From: Calliphora vicina
Taxonomy: Eukaryota; Arthropoda; Insecta; Diptera; Calliphoridae
Length of the DNA stretch: 64,000 nucleotides
Direction: 5' to 3'
Assembly: GCF_958450345.1 (NCBI RefSeq)
Contig: NW_027052597.1
Location: 437,593-501,592, forward strand
Shown here one piece after another: positions 47,771 through 58,478 of the stretch. Under the pieces are notes generated by a model that did no database searches, was not told where the DNA came from, and saw nothing but the letters and a program-made list of their open reading frames with translations. The position numbers were made by a program, and so were the translations under genes. Each line of letters starts with the position of its first letter. Within the stretch, counting starts at the first letter, position 1.

Positions 47771-48219
47771 GGACTTTTCGCTGGAAATGCTCATATCGCA
47801 CTCGTTCAAAAATACTGTATTAACTCACATTTTTTAAAAATTCACTTTTTGCAAGAAATCAACTAACAACATAAAGATCTATCTACTGTAAAAATTTCAA
47901 CGTATTCCGATTACTCTTTCATCTCGAAAACCACATTTGAGACCATTTTCGTGATAATTAGTGACTACCTTGTATCAACAAAAAGGTATTATTTTGAGTT
48001 AATACTAGGGTATTCAATTAATCGGGTTACTGGTTTAATCGGTTAATCGAGCAAATAATTAATCGGGGTTTAGATTTAATCGATTAATTTTAAATTAATC
48101 GATTAACCGAATAATTTATAGTTAAGTTACAAACTGAAAATAAAACCACGAATTTTGTGTATTTATTTAAGTATTTTATTAATAAAAAGAACAAAAACAT
48201 AAAAATAAACAAAACATAA

Positions 48220-48500
48220 CAATTCAGCCAAAAAATAAATAAATAATTTTCCTGAGTTTTAATAAAAATCGACTTGGAAAAAACTCTCTCGCTGATTGTA
48301 GATGTTGGAGAAATCGAAAATAAGGCATGATAAAGAATATCCAACATCTCAGTTTTTTTTTTAGTTTTTCTAAGCATATAAAATCCTTTATACCATTGAA
48401 GTCCTTTTTGAATTTTTTTAGATTTTGAATACTTTCAATAATTTCTACAAGTTCTGATAAAAGACTCGTATCAGTAAAGTCTCCAGTTTCGTCAATTATA
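48220..48500 (-). pseudogene. hAT transposase C-terminal dimerisation region, relic
   Basis: Reading down from 48500, the frame gives DETGDFTDTSLLSELVEII and then, after frameshifts, a stretch with TISERVFSKS (about 48300-48270). This corresponds to the (P/A)TSxxSERVFSKAG core of the hAT C-terminal dimerisation domain. The catalytic N-terminal part is not recognised here; the insertion at 48501 separates this piece from anything upstream. It is inactive. Confidence 0.6.
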
Positions 48501-49217
48501 CAGGCCTGTCACACATTTTGTTCGGAATGGTTTCAATTCCGTAGTTTTTATTCCGATCGATTTCGTTTTAGGTTCTTCAGATTCCGTGAAACTTATTAAT
48601 TCAAAAAATATTTAATAATTCTATATTTCTGATTTTAATTTGACAACGTTTATAATTTTAAAACAAAAGTGAAATTTTTGGTACAGAAACTGATTAAACA
48701 TTTTAGATAAATAAATACAGGCCTGTCACACATTTTGTTCGGAATGGTTTCAATTCCGTAGTTTTTATTCCGATCGTTTTCTCTTTTGGTTCTTCAGATT
48801 CCGTGTAATTTATTAATGCCAAAAATATTTAATAATTCTGTATTTCTTTATTTTTTAATTTGACAGCGTTTTTCATATTAAACAAATGTGAAGGTTTTGG
48901 TACAAATTGACTACAAATTTTAGAAAAGCAAATAATTACAATCAAATATCAATTCCACTTTGAAAACTGAAAGTGGTTTCATTCCGAAAGAAATTTTCGT
49001 TTTACTTTTTCTGAAGATGCAAAATACGGAATTAATTCCACTTTCGATCGGAATGGAATTCTGTGACAGGCCTGATAATTACAAAGAAATATCAATTCCA
49101 CTTTGAAAACTGAAAGTGGTTTCATTCCGAAAGAAATTTTCGTTTTACTTTTTCTGAAGAAGCAAAATGCGGAATTAATTCCACTTTCGAACGGAATGGA
49201 ATTCTGTGACAGGCCTG
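48501..49217. mobile_element. TIR element with doubled ends (CAGGCCTGTCACA)
   Basis: CAGGCCTGTCACACATTTTG occurs at 48501 and again at 48718. The inverse tip TGTGACAGGCCTG ends at 49074 and again at 49217. The left end is thus present twice (spacing 217) and the right end twice (spacing 143), in the order L-L-R-R. The repeated parts are 85-95 percent alike by eye. Flanks (ATTATA and ATAATG) give no clear duplication. A minus-strand frame at 48979-49251 merely spans the two right ends. Confidence 0.75.
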
Positions 49218-49589
49218 ATAATGTTTTCAACCAACAAATATGTACATACACGTAAATTGAATATGTCAGTTGTTATTGGATGTTCGAAAAAATATGTAAT
49301 TTTACTTTGACATTTGTAAAAATAAATACAAACAAATAAGTTAAAGTGCAAAAAAAGGAATTTCGGTTAATCGACACAAATTAATCGGTTTATTTGTTAT
49401 TTGAAAATCGGCAATAATTACAAAAATTTTAAAGAAAATTCTCTTAAAATATAATCACCAGGGAAACCGGAAATATGCTCTAAAAAAAGCGCTTTAGGCG
49501 CTTTAAATATGCAGTAAAAACTTTAAAATATGCTCTTAAAATTTAAAAAATATGGTCTTAAAAAAACAAACTTTTACATAATTTTTAAC

Positions 49590-49715
49590 CAAAAAAAATT
49601 TACTTAAATTTTCAAATAAAAATCGTTGTCTATTGGATCTGAAAACATTTTTAAACATAGAAAATGTTCTTTCGACATCAACTAATGTTACAGGAGCAAA
49701 TTGTGGTGAACAGTT
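49590..49715 (-). pseudogene. hAT transposase C-terminus, relic
   Basis: The minus strand from about 49715 reads SPQFAPVTLVDVERTF, SMFKNVFRSNRQRFLFENL and then a hydrophobic end. VDVERxFSxxKN..DxRxxxxxEN is the dimerisation core of a hAT transposase branch distinct from the SERVFS type. The frame is open over this stretch, but upstream coding was not recovered; an overlapping plus-strand frame (49633-49821) is a shadow. Confidence 0.72.
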
Positions 49716-49829
49716 TTATATCTTTCAATTGAAAAATTATTTTTTATACAATTTCTATATAAAAAGAATATATGTATCTCTTTTTATAATAAATATTGTT
49801 GTTTCTTTATATTTGGTATAATATTATTT

Positions 49830-51215
49830 TTGTTAAACATTTGTATTTAGTTGAATACCAATTATATTGGACAAACATTTATTATCATACCTAATATTTA
49901 AATGATACATGTAGCTTACATTAACATAGGATATGGATTAGGAGTAATTGTAAACATGAAATGTATATATACATGAAATAAACATCAAATGTTTATAAAC
50001 ATTTTAAGAGAATAATCTCACAAAAAATGTACATTCGACTTTTACCAAACATTTACTGTGTATCGCCTATTAATTTCAAAATAAATGTTTTTAAGAATAA
50101 TCATATATCTCAAAATTTTAATTTGAAATATAATTTTTAATTTTCTTAGAAAGTTTTTATTAAAAGCTAAACAAATGAATTTATATTAAAGTATTCGGCA
50201 GGTCATTACACGTTGCCACAAGTTTTCACAGATTTTTGACAACTGTCAAATATAAATTCATTGTGAATCAAATCAGAATGATTTCTTCTCATCAAAGTAA
50301 ATTGGTAGGTGACGAAAGTTTCCACTTCCTTTTTATTTGAAGATTTTGTGGCATCTAGACGTATACAACGTACCTCAAACCTGCGAAAGGTATTCTAGAA
50401 GGCACATAAGTTTATTTTTACATCAATCTTATTGCTTTATGCAGGTTGATTTCCAAAACTTTATAATTTTTTTTAGTGAAATATTAAGATAAATTGGTAA
50501 GAACGTATTATAGAGAGAAATTTGTGTTCAATTTGTTCTTAAAACATCGCATTTCTTTATTTTATTAATCAGAAATCGGGCTGCGACTGATATTAGTATC
50601 ATCAGCACATTTTTGAAGACACAATTTATTCTTGGAAGGTATATCAGAGACTTGAATGCAACACAATAAAGTCTACTTTTCAAATCGCAAACAACGTGAG
50701 CTGCCACTCAAAATATTGATTGGAGGGCAATAATCAATTCCAATCGTGGGGACTGCACTAACCTCAAAGCGCCACGGGACAGAGGAATCTGTCACATGAA
50801 TGCGTCATCCTGAATTTGTTTCCTTTTAACCGAATTCTCATCTTTTTGGTACTTAAAATTTTAAAATTATATAATTTGAAATCAACCTTCTGAAAATTTT
50901 GAAATTTATCAACAAAAAAGAGCTAAATTTTAAAAACAAAAACCTAAAAATTTTAATTTTAAAGTTTAAACTTTTTACCATAAATTATAATTTATCTAAG
51001 AGTAGGAAACAACATAATATAGTGAAAAATACCAAAATCTGCAAACCTAAACAAACATTGGCAAGAATATTCTATAATTTAAATATTTGTCCTGAAACAG
51101 AAACACCAACGCATCGATAAACGGAGAGGCCTCATCGTCCATCGCTGTAAAAATTGGGTGAGTGAAACTAAATATTTCTTTACTACTCTTATAGAATACT
51201 CTTGCTTAAAAAAAT
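49830..51215. other. Interior of the 4-kb hAT relic, non-coding
   Basis: No gene recognised. A somewhat less A+T-rich patch at 50560-50820 (CGGGCTGCGACTGATATTAG, CGCCACGGGACAGAGG) stands out but gives no readable protein and no clear ends. Confidence 0.5.
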
Positions 51216-51216
51216 A

Positions 51217-51350
51217 AAACCACACAACTAGTCAATGAATAAAATCCAAAACTTTTATCAATGAATATATAATGAAATCCACATGGAATCCAAGGTGTAA
51301 CTTTTAGTTATTTTTTTATTCATTGATGAAGTTGTGTTGTTTTGTTTGCT
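51217..51350. repeat. Small hairpin (ACCACACAACTAGTCAATGAATAA)
   Basis: The inverted pair CACACAACTAGTCAATGAAT (51222) and ATTCATTGATGAAGTTGTGT (51321-51340) encloses about 80 bp with a further internal ATGAATATAT symmetry. MITE-like, old. Confidence 0.5.
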
Positions 51351-52996
51351 ACCCTAAAAGACACCAAGATCATTTAATTTAGTGCTCTTTGGTAAACAAA
51401 CCTAAGTAGTCTTTACTAATTTAAATTAGTAAGATTTAAAAATTATGCAGAATTATAAAAACTAAATGATTTTATAACAATAATTGAGAAGTATTAAACC
51501 AAAACTTAATGAATTTCAGTAAAACAAAACATTTTTAGTATTATTTTCATTTTCATTTTTCACTTTATTTATAAAAACACCACAAAACTAAATATATACA
51601 GATATTAAAAATTTTAAAATTTAAATAACTTAAAACTAAGAAAGCTTCTTCTAATATGTTACATATTTTATAATATATATTTTAATTTAAATATTTTTCA
51701 CTATTTAAATATTCATTATTTAAATACTATCACGTTTTAAGAAGACAAACAAAATCACATATTTTAAACAAATTTTCTCGAATAAAACCACAAATTAACT
51801 AAACAAAAAGAAAGATTGAAAACAAGAAGAAGCACAAGCATGCATTAATTGACATTTCTTTTTATAACTAATTCTTAATTTTAATACTTTAATTACAACC
51901 CTAAGCGCATGCTTGTTTAAAAACATACCTAACCGGATTATATAAAAACGTAACCGTAACCGTTTGTTACTAAAATGTTTACGATATTGTACTTTATTTT
52001 GAATTTTTAATAATGAAATCGAAAACAATTGTAATAACTATATTTTAAATAAACAGAAATCAATTTCTAATAATTATATTTTTTAAAATAAACGGTTACA
52101 TTTCTATTAAATTTGTATAAATAGTTTTTTTTTCCAAGCAAAATGTATTCTTTTATAAATTTAATATTTGGCATTTATATTTCAATATTTTTTATTCAAG
52201 TATATAACAAAATTTTTCATTTGCGTATCGCTAAATTTTATAGCAAATTATTTAGCGCTAGAGTTAAATATTGTTTCTTGTATAATTTACAACAAATCTT
52301 TTTATTTTAAGTTTTTTTTTGTAATATTTTAACAACATCGTTTTTTTTAGAAATAAATTGAATTGAGCAACATGAATTGCTAAGAAAATTATCTGGTTTT
52401 CTATATGATGTAATTTGTTAGGATAAACTGAATGTGGGATTCTATACTAAATTAAATAGTGCTTATAGAATCATGGCTAGGGTGGGTTATGAGGCACAAG
52501 GTTTTTCAATGTCATCAGAAAACCTAATATTAGTAATATGATCAATATTTTGTTTGTTTTGTTTACCTCAAGATAGCATAGTAGGGGCTTTTATTTGAGT
52601 CAATGTCTATTACCATTTTTTAACGTAATTAGTAATTTAGTAAATTCTTTGTTTTCCACGGGAGTCTTTATAATAACTTCTGTAATGAAATGAGTTAGGA
52701 TAAGATGGGTCACGAACCCCCCCCAACCGACTGATCGCTAGCGATTATAGGCTCCCATCGACCTTATCGAATCTTCTACTTGCCCAAATGTAGGATTTTT
52801 TTTTTTTTCTGTGTTTAGTATTTCGCAAAAACATATAAATAAGTCCACAACTTTATTGGCACTTTTGTGTACGTGCACATTATAAAATTTAAAAGGCAAT
52901 ATTTCTTTAACACTTAGAACGGTTAAGTTTGAATTAGAACTAAAATTTGATATTTAGATGGAGCTATTATTAAAATAGTGCATATTTTATATTAAA
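51351..52996. other. A+T-rich non-coding DNA inside the hAT relic
   Basis: No gene seen. A C-run (52718-52725) within ACGAACCCC..AACCGACTGATCGCTAGCG and two GTTAGGATAA phrases (52419 and 52696) suggest decayed repeats. Confidence 0.5.
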
Positions 52997-53180
52997 ACAA
53001 GTAAGAGAGATATATTCGGCTGTGCCGAATCTTATATACCCTTCACCTAATTATACTTCAAAATAAAAAATTTAATTATTTTTAGGTGAACAAAAATTTT
53101 TTTTCAGTTTTTTCATTTTTTGGATAAAAAATTTTTCGAATTGTTATTTTAAATTTAAAAAAAAAAAATCTGTTTTCGAT
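52997..53180 (+). repeat. Family A fragment
   Basis: ACAAGTAAGAGAGATATA, the TTCGGCTGTGCCGAA hairpin and TCTTATATACCCTTCACC match the start of the copy at 26738. It fades out in the A/T-homopolymer body. Confidence 0.85.
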
Positions 53181-53492
53181 TTTGAATTTTAAACAAAGGA
53201 AGTAAAAACCTGTAACACAACAGCGAAAAATAAGTAAGACAAAATTTGTTTTTGATAAACTCAAAATAAGCTATTAAACAGTAAAATATGCTCTAAAAAC
53301 GCAAAATATGACATAAATATGCTCCTAAAACAAATATATGCAAAAATATGTATTTAAGGGTAAAATATGCACTAACAAATCAATGCCAAAATTCGTAAAT
53401 AGTTCTGAAACGTGTAAATATCTTATCCATGTGTTCATTAGACTCACCTGAAAAAACATGCATTTGCATATTTTGGATTCCCTGGTAATCAC

Positions 53493-54036
53493 AAACAGTT
53501 TTTGCCCTCTACTGAAAACTTTAAAATTTTAAGTTAATACAGTATTGTTGAACGAGTGTAATATACAAATACTATTTGCGTTGTTGAGCAATTTTGAGTT
53601 ATCTTTTGCATTTTTTTTAAATAACATTTGTTTTTAAACCACCCTTTATGATGGATACCAGCACATGAATACAATTTTAAATATCAATCTAATGACTGTC
53701 TGTGTTTTCACTCTCTCTTTTTCGTGTAAGTGTGTGAGTGAGGTTTTTACTGCTACTTTTACTTCAAAGTGAAATAACGATGACAAACAATTTATTTTTC
53801 CATAATTGTTTGCAACATTTTAATAACAAAACGGAATATTCCTTTGGACAAGAGTAGCCATTCAACATTTATATTTAAAGCCTAACAGTCTTATGCAAAA
53901 AAAACTTACAACAGGCTTACTAACCGTTGTTAAGCTAAATTCGATAAAAGTATATCCAAAAACGAAAATTAGCTTAAAACACCTGTAGTAAACCATTGTT
54001 AAATATATGAAATTTAATAATGGTTCAACCCTACTT
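53493..54036. other. Spacer with an inverted match to 47.8 kb
   Basis: AAGTTAATACAGTATT..GAACGAGTG (53533-53558) is the inverse of 47808-47835. Otherwise non-coding. Confidence 0.5.
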
Positions 54037-54283
54037 TAAACCTATTTTAAGGAATTCTTTTTACTTTTTATCTTAAAAAAGAGGATTTTAAAGATAAATT
54101 TGGAATAACAGACGATACTATTGCAATTGCTAAACACAATTTCCACTCCGCTGGCGAATAAGTTCCATTTTAATAGTATATGATTTTGTTTGATATTCCT
54201 CCGGCAGTAAACTACATGAGGTTCACAAGTGAGTTTGATTGGCATTTTTGTCATTTACTTTTAACCTGCAACGCTATATAGTA
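54037..54283. repeat. Partial second copy of the 14.7-kb segment (left part)
   Basis: It matches 14710-14938 at high identity (CTTTTTATCTTAAAAAAG through AACCTGCAACGC). It continues at 56673-56715 on the other side of the palindromic element, showing where that element inserted. Confidence 0.85.
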
Positions 54284-54291
54284 ATAAAATT

Positions 54292-56664
54292 CAGAGTTTA
54301 AAATTACTACTATATTAGTCAAAAAATTGCAAAAAAAATCATAATTTTACATGAAAACTGCAACAAATATTTAACAAGATAATATTTCATTGTATACATA
54401 CTAAAAATATAAATACTATTTTCCAATTCCATATATGCACAAGCTTCATGGTAGAAATATTTGTCGCAGTTTTTCCAAAAATATTTTGCCTTACAAAATA
54501 TTTTACGTTGCAGCTAGAAGACAAAATGAAAATTTTGCATTTTTAAATCTTTTGCTGCCTAAATATATGTATATTTTTGGTTAGCAAAAACAAATGAAAT
54601 TGCTTGTGTATAATATACAAAAAAATTACTACAAAAACATCATACATGCAAACAAATTGCAGCGTGAAAACCATAAACTGCAAACGATATGCGCAGTGAA
54701 AAATTCAAACAATGAAAATATGGAAGATGCTAAAAGTAGACTGCCAAACCATACGAAGTTGAAAAATGTAAAATACGAAATTGTGCAAAGTTAAAAATGT
54801 TTAAAGCGAAAATGTTTATTTTTAAAATATTTCCGCCGCATATATGGTTTTGTTTTGCCGCATATAGTCATTGAGTAGAAAAATGTGAAAAAAACTATGA
54901 AGTTGATTTGGGTGTACAAAATAAAAATTGTATTGAAATGTGTGTTAATAAAGAATTTTAGTGCAATAAAATAGAAGTTTTATTTTTTGAGGTATGTAAT
55001 TGTATGTATTGTGAAAGATAAATTAAATTAAATAAGATTCTGGACAAAGGATAGCTATTGAATTTTTTGATTGATTGGCTTTTTTAATACGAATTCAAAT
55101 GTATTCATGCTGGTGGTAATAGGAGTCCAGAAAAATTAGTAAGAAAAAAAATAATTTTGTATGTAAAGCGGTTAAAAAAGGATATATAATGCAACAACAA
55201 AATGTGACAACAACAGCCAAATACCATAAATAACAGGATCATTCATTTTATGAATAAAATCTATCATAATAAAGTGTTGTACATTCAAATGTTTCCTTTC
55301 GTAAAATTTGTAACAGGAGAACAAACAAAAAAATAAGCAGCATAGAAAATAATTGTGGAAGAACAATTTTATGTGTAAGATATAATCCTTTTTTCTCCTG
55401 CTACAAAATCACTCACGATCACGACTGAACCTATTTATGTATTTGTTTATGATTTTTGCATAAATTGTTGTTGTATGTACACACATCCAGCAATTTTATA
55501 TCATAATTACCTACTTGTGTGTATAAGTTGATGTTGTTGCAGTTAATTTCCTTTTGCTACTGTTGTAATTATACCTGTGCCTTTTTTGCATTATATCTTA
55601 CACATAAAATTGTTCTTCCACAATTATTTTCTATGCTGCTTATTTTTTTGTTTGTTCTCCTGTTGCAAATTTTACGAAAGGAAACATTTGAATGTACAAC
55701 ACTTTATTATGATAGATTTTATTCATAAAATGAATGATCCTGTTATTTATGGTATTTGGCTGTTGTTGTCACATTTTGTTGTTGCATTATATATCCTTTT
55801 TTAACCGCTTTACATACAAAATTATTTTTTTTCTTACTAATTTTTCTGGACTCCTATTACCACCAGCATGAATACATTTGAATTCGTATTAAAAAAGCCA
55901 ATCAATCAAAAAATTCAATAGCTATCCTTTGTCCAGAATCTTATTTAATTTAATTTATCTTTCACAATACATACAATTACATACCTCAAAAAATAAAACT
56001 TCTATTTTATTGCACTAAAATTCTTTATTAACACACATTTCAATACAATTTTTATTTTGTACACCCAAATCAACTTCATAGTTTTTTTCACATTTTTCTA
56101 CTCAATGACTATATGCGGCAAAACAAAACCATATATGCGGCGGAAATATTTTAAAAATAAACATTTTCGCTTTAAACATTTTTAACTTTGCACAATTTCG
56201 TATTTTACATTTTTCAACTTCGTATGGTTTGGCAGTCTACTTTTAGCATCTTCCATATTTTCATTGTTTGAATTTTTCACTGCGCATATCGTTTGCAGTT
56301 TATGGTTTTCACGCTGCAATTTGTTTGCATGTATGATGTTTTTGTAGTAATTTTTTTGTATATTATACACAAGCAATTTCATTTGTTTTTGCTAACCAAA
56401 AATATACATATATTTAGGCAGCAAAAGATTTAAAAATGCAAAATTTTCATTTTGTCTTCTAGCTGCAACGTAAAATATTTTGTAAGGCAAAATATTTTTG
56501 GAAAAACTGCGACAAATATTTCTACCATGAAGCTTGTGCATATATGGCATTGGTTTATAGTTTGTATATTTTCAGTATTTGTGCACATTAATATGAAAAC
56601 GATTCATATTTATTGCGCAGTCGGTAGTCAAATGTAAAAAACGTTTAACTAATTTTAAACCCTG
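54292..56664. mobile_element. Palindromic (foldback) hAT-like element, 2.37 kb
   Basis: Tips CAGAGTTTAAAATTA and TAATTTTAAACCCTG are flanked by ATAAAATT (54284-54291) and ATAAAATG (56665-56672). The uninterrupted paralogue near 14940 reads ATAAAATG once, so the 8-bp target duplication is confirmed and the left copy has one later change. From about 54431 to 55385 the sequence is repeated inverted at 55592-56546 with near identity; a 66-codon frame is found intact in both arms. The loop is about 205 bp. The 8-bp target points to hAT. No transposase motif is visible. Confidence 0.88.
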
Positions 56665-56672
56665 ATAAAATG

Positions 56673-56715
56673 TGTAAACATTGTGGAAGAAGGTCCACAC
56701 AATCTAATATACCCA
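56673..56715. repeat. Right part of the interrupted repeat copy
   Basis: TGTAAACATTGTGGAAGAAG and GGTCCACACAATCTAATA align with 14948-14988 and rejoin 54037-54283 once the palindromic element is removed. Confidence 0.85.
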
Positions 56716-57643
56716 CTCCGGAATTATAACTGTGTGTTTCCACATAGAAATTCATTAAATTTTGTTAAAATTTAACAAAATGTCAATAAAAATAAATTAT
56801 ATAACAGTGATGTTTATTTTATCACAGAATATTCGTCATTCGAATACTTTTAATAATAATTGAAATAAACTATATAAAAAGTTTGTACATTAATACATTT
56901 TAGCTTAATATAAATTTACTGAAATCAGATATACATTTTATCTCTAAAAATTAGTTGTTATCTTCAAAAATTTGTTATTACTAAAAACAATCAATGAAAA
57001 AAAGAAAATTAACGAATATTTTATCCTAATTGAAAGCAATACTAACAACGAAAAAGGGGAAATAAATGAGAAGCATTAGACAAAAATCAGTACATTAGTT
57101 ATTGTGCCTTTAACAAACGTTTTTGCATACAATACTTTTATAAATGGGTTTTAAAGCTAAAGTGTTCGTTAACAAAATTGTGTTTTAAATCTACAATAAT
57201 GTTTTTTTTTGCATAAGACTGTAAATGAGTAACATAACATTTATTTAATAAACTAGTTGCAACTAAGCAAAATTTCAAATTTTCGATTTTGAAATCGAGT
57301 ACTAAAACTAGCACACATTTTCCAGACACAGCCGACAAATTCGGTTATTTTATTCGCATTATTAATAAAAATACAAGTTAATAGTGACAGTATTTAATAA
57401 TTTATAAATCAGAACATTTATTTAAATGTTCATAGTGCAAACAAACGAAATATCATCTTTATATGTAAATACTATATATTGATTTCTTTAAACAAATTTA
57501 GAAAATGTCGCAAAACTTACCTTACCCCAGAAATGGGCATGTGTACTTAGATACTGTTTCTTCGATTTTGGCTGAGGATTGAGTAGCATTTTTCTTTTTT
57601 ATAAATCTACTTAAACAAGTAGTTTTTGTTCAAAATGTATGAA
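56716..57643. other. A+T-rich non-coding DNA
   Basis: No gene or defined repeat seen. Confidence 0.5.
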
Positions 57644-57854
57644 CAGGCAGGCCTCCATTTACGCGGTTTGTTGGGCCCAAAAAAGTAGCGTGTAAATCAA
57701 ATTCGCGTAAAACGAGGTTCTAATTTAGAACGAAATGCTTTTGTGGGACCAGTAATTTTTTATTTCGCGTAAAACAATACATCAGTCACATAACAAAAAA
57801 TAAATTGGGACCTAAAAATCGCGTTAATAGAAAACACATATGTACATACATACA

Positions 57855-58123
57855 TATCGTCACCTTAAATGAAAGCGGACGTAACTACACAAAAAAAAAC
57901 ATGCCCACGACAACCGGTTCTACGCACCGGAATGACCCGAGTTCACTCGGCCAAGGGCTGTCAACTCAGCAAACACTGCTGCTACAACAACACAAAAATT
58001 AAAAATCGAGTTTTTGATTGATTGAACAATTGCCAAGAATACTCTATTATTATTGATTTTATAACGTATCCAGCAAAAACAATAAAAATGTAGTTACGTC
58101 CGTTTCCATTTAAGGAGACGATA
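57855..58123. mobile_element. Nested 269-bp TIR element
   Basis: A 35-bp inverted repeat starts TATCGTCACCTTAAATG (57855) and has its inverse ending GACGATA (58123), four mismatches. It shares GGACGTAACTACA at the inner edge. It includes a short SINE-like stretch. Confidence 0.72.
57900..57998 (-). repeat. SINE-like dipteran repeat fragment
   Basis: The minus strand reads GTTGTTGTAGCAGCAGTG, GACAGCCCTTGGCCGAGTG, CGGGTCATTCCGGTGCGTAG, AACCGGTTGTCGTGGG. I recall the same order of phrases from repeats in tephritid and drosophilid sequences; that is memory, not a search. CTTGGCCGAGTG and GGGTCATTCC resemble tRNA A- and B-box text, but their spacing is too short for a normal internal promoter. 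Confidence 0.45.
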
Positions 58124-58478
58124 TATACTTTAAATAAACTTATTTTATTTGTACTTTTAAAAACATACTTAAAACAAGAGTAAAGTAAAAAACTCAACTA
58201 AAAAAATATTTCTTATCGAAAATTAAGGAAAAAATGTCAATTAAAAAAACAAAATATTCCAATACATAAACATAACAAAAAATTTATAAAAATTAACGAA
58301 GTTTTCAAAAAATAAATCTGTTATTCGCTTGTGTTTTTTTCGTTTCTTGTTGTTTGTTGCCGCGTTATATAAAAATCGCGTAAAAAAAGTCGCGTATTTG
58401 AAAAAATGGTTGCTAATTTGAGTTCGCGTAATATCGAATTCGCGTAAATAAAGTGCCGCGTAAATGGATGCTTACCTG

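Larger units (their letters stand above)
43714..47799. repeat. Diverged 4-kb inverted structure
   Basis: Left segments match right segments in inverse order: 43714-44040 with 47452-47799, 44075-44180 with 47340-47440, 44258-44350 with 46835-46940, and 44400-44435 with 45973-46005. The right arm is longer because it has taken up two small TIR elements (46077-46807 and 46996-47341). The central about 1.5 kb (44437-45971) is simple-sequence-rich and looks like ordinary intron DNA. Both arms start with inverted family B fragments. Whether this is a foldback transposon or an inverted duplication is open. Confidence 0.7.
48006..49440 (-). mobile_element. hAT element relic with TTAATCGATTAA ends
   Basis: The left tip TAGGGTATTCAATTAATCG is followed by a dense array of TTAATCGATTAAT-type motifs (48015-48115); a smaller cluster at 49362-49395 marks the other side. 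The right tip itself is missing. A hAT transposase C-terminal relic lies inside on the minus strand, and a different element (48501-49217) interrupts it. Confidence 0.65.
49459..53484 (-). mobile_element. hAT transposon relic (AAATATGC ends), ~4.0 kb
   Basis: Tips CAGGGAAACCGGAAATATGC and GCATATTTTGGATTCCCTG are flanked by ATAATCAC (49451-49458) and GTAATCAC (53485-53492), 7 of 8 matching. AAATATGC-type motifs are repeated within 100-200 bp of each tip (49478-49560 and 53280-53475). A transposase C-terminal relic is on the minus strand near the left tip, the expected location. The interior also holds a hairpin (51217-51350), a family A fragment (52997-53180) and long featureless DNA, so it is probably expanded by other insertions. 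Confidence 0.82.
57644..58478. mobile_element. TIR element (CATTTACGCGG ends), pogo-like by motif
   Basis: Tips CAGGCAGGCCTCCATTTACG and the inverse of CAGGTAAGCATCCATTTACG match with three differences. AATTCGCGTAAA and TCGCGTAAAA motifs repeat inside both ends. CAGG tips with repeated short motifs resemble the pogo element at 24507, but TA duplications are not preserved. No transposase; a nested element occupies the middle. Confidence 0.7.

Noticed and set aside
55172..55804. Identical hydrophobic frames on opposite strands (55172-55366 and 55577-55804)
   Set aside because: They are the two arms of one palindrome; no domain, and A+T-rich composition explains hydrophobicity.
54594..56382. 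Identical 66-codon frames (54594-54794 plus, 56182-56382 minus)
   Set aside because: Mirror copies in the palindrome arms. No start context or domain; kept only as evidence of arm identity.
35475..56664. Palindromes as assembly artefacts
   Set aside because: Both clean palindromes have target-site duplications and distinct tips, and one has an empty-site paralogue, so real insertions are more likely; long reads would settle it.
57900..57998. tRNA gene or pol III promoter
   Set aside because: A-box-like and B-box-like phrases are present but too close together, and no cloverleaf can be drawn.
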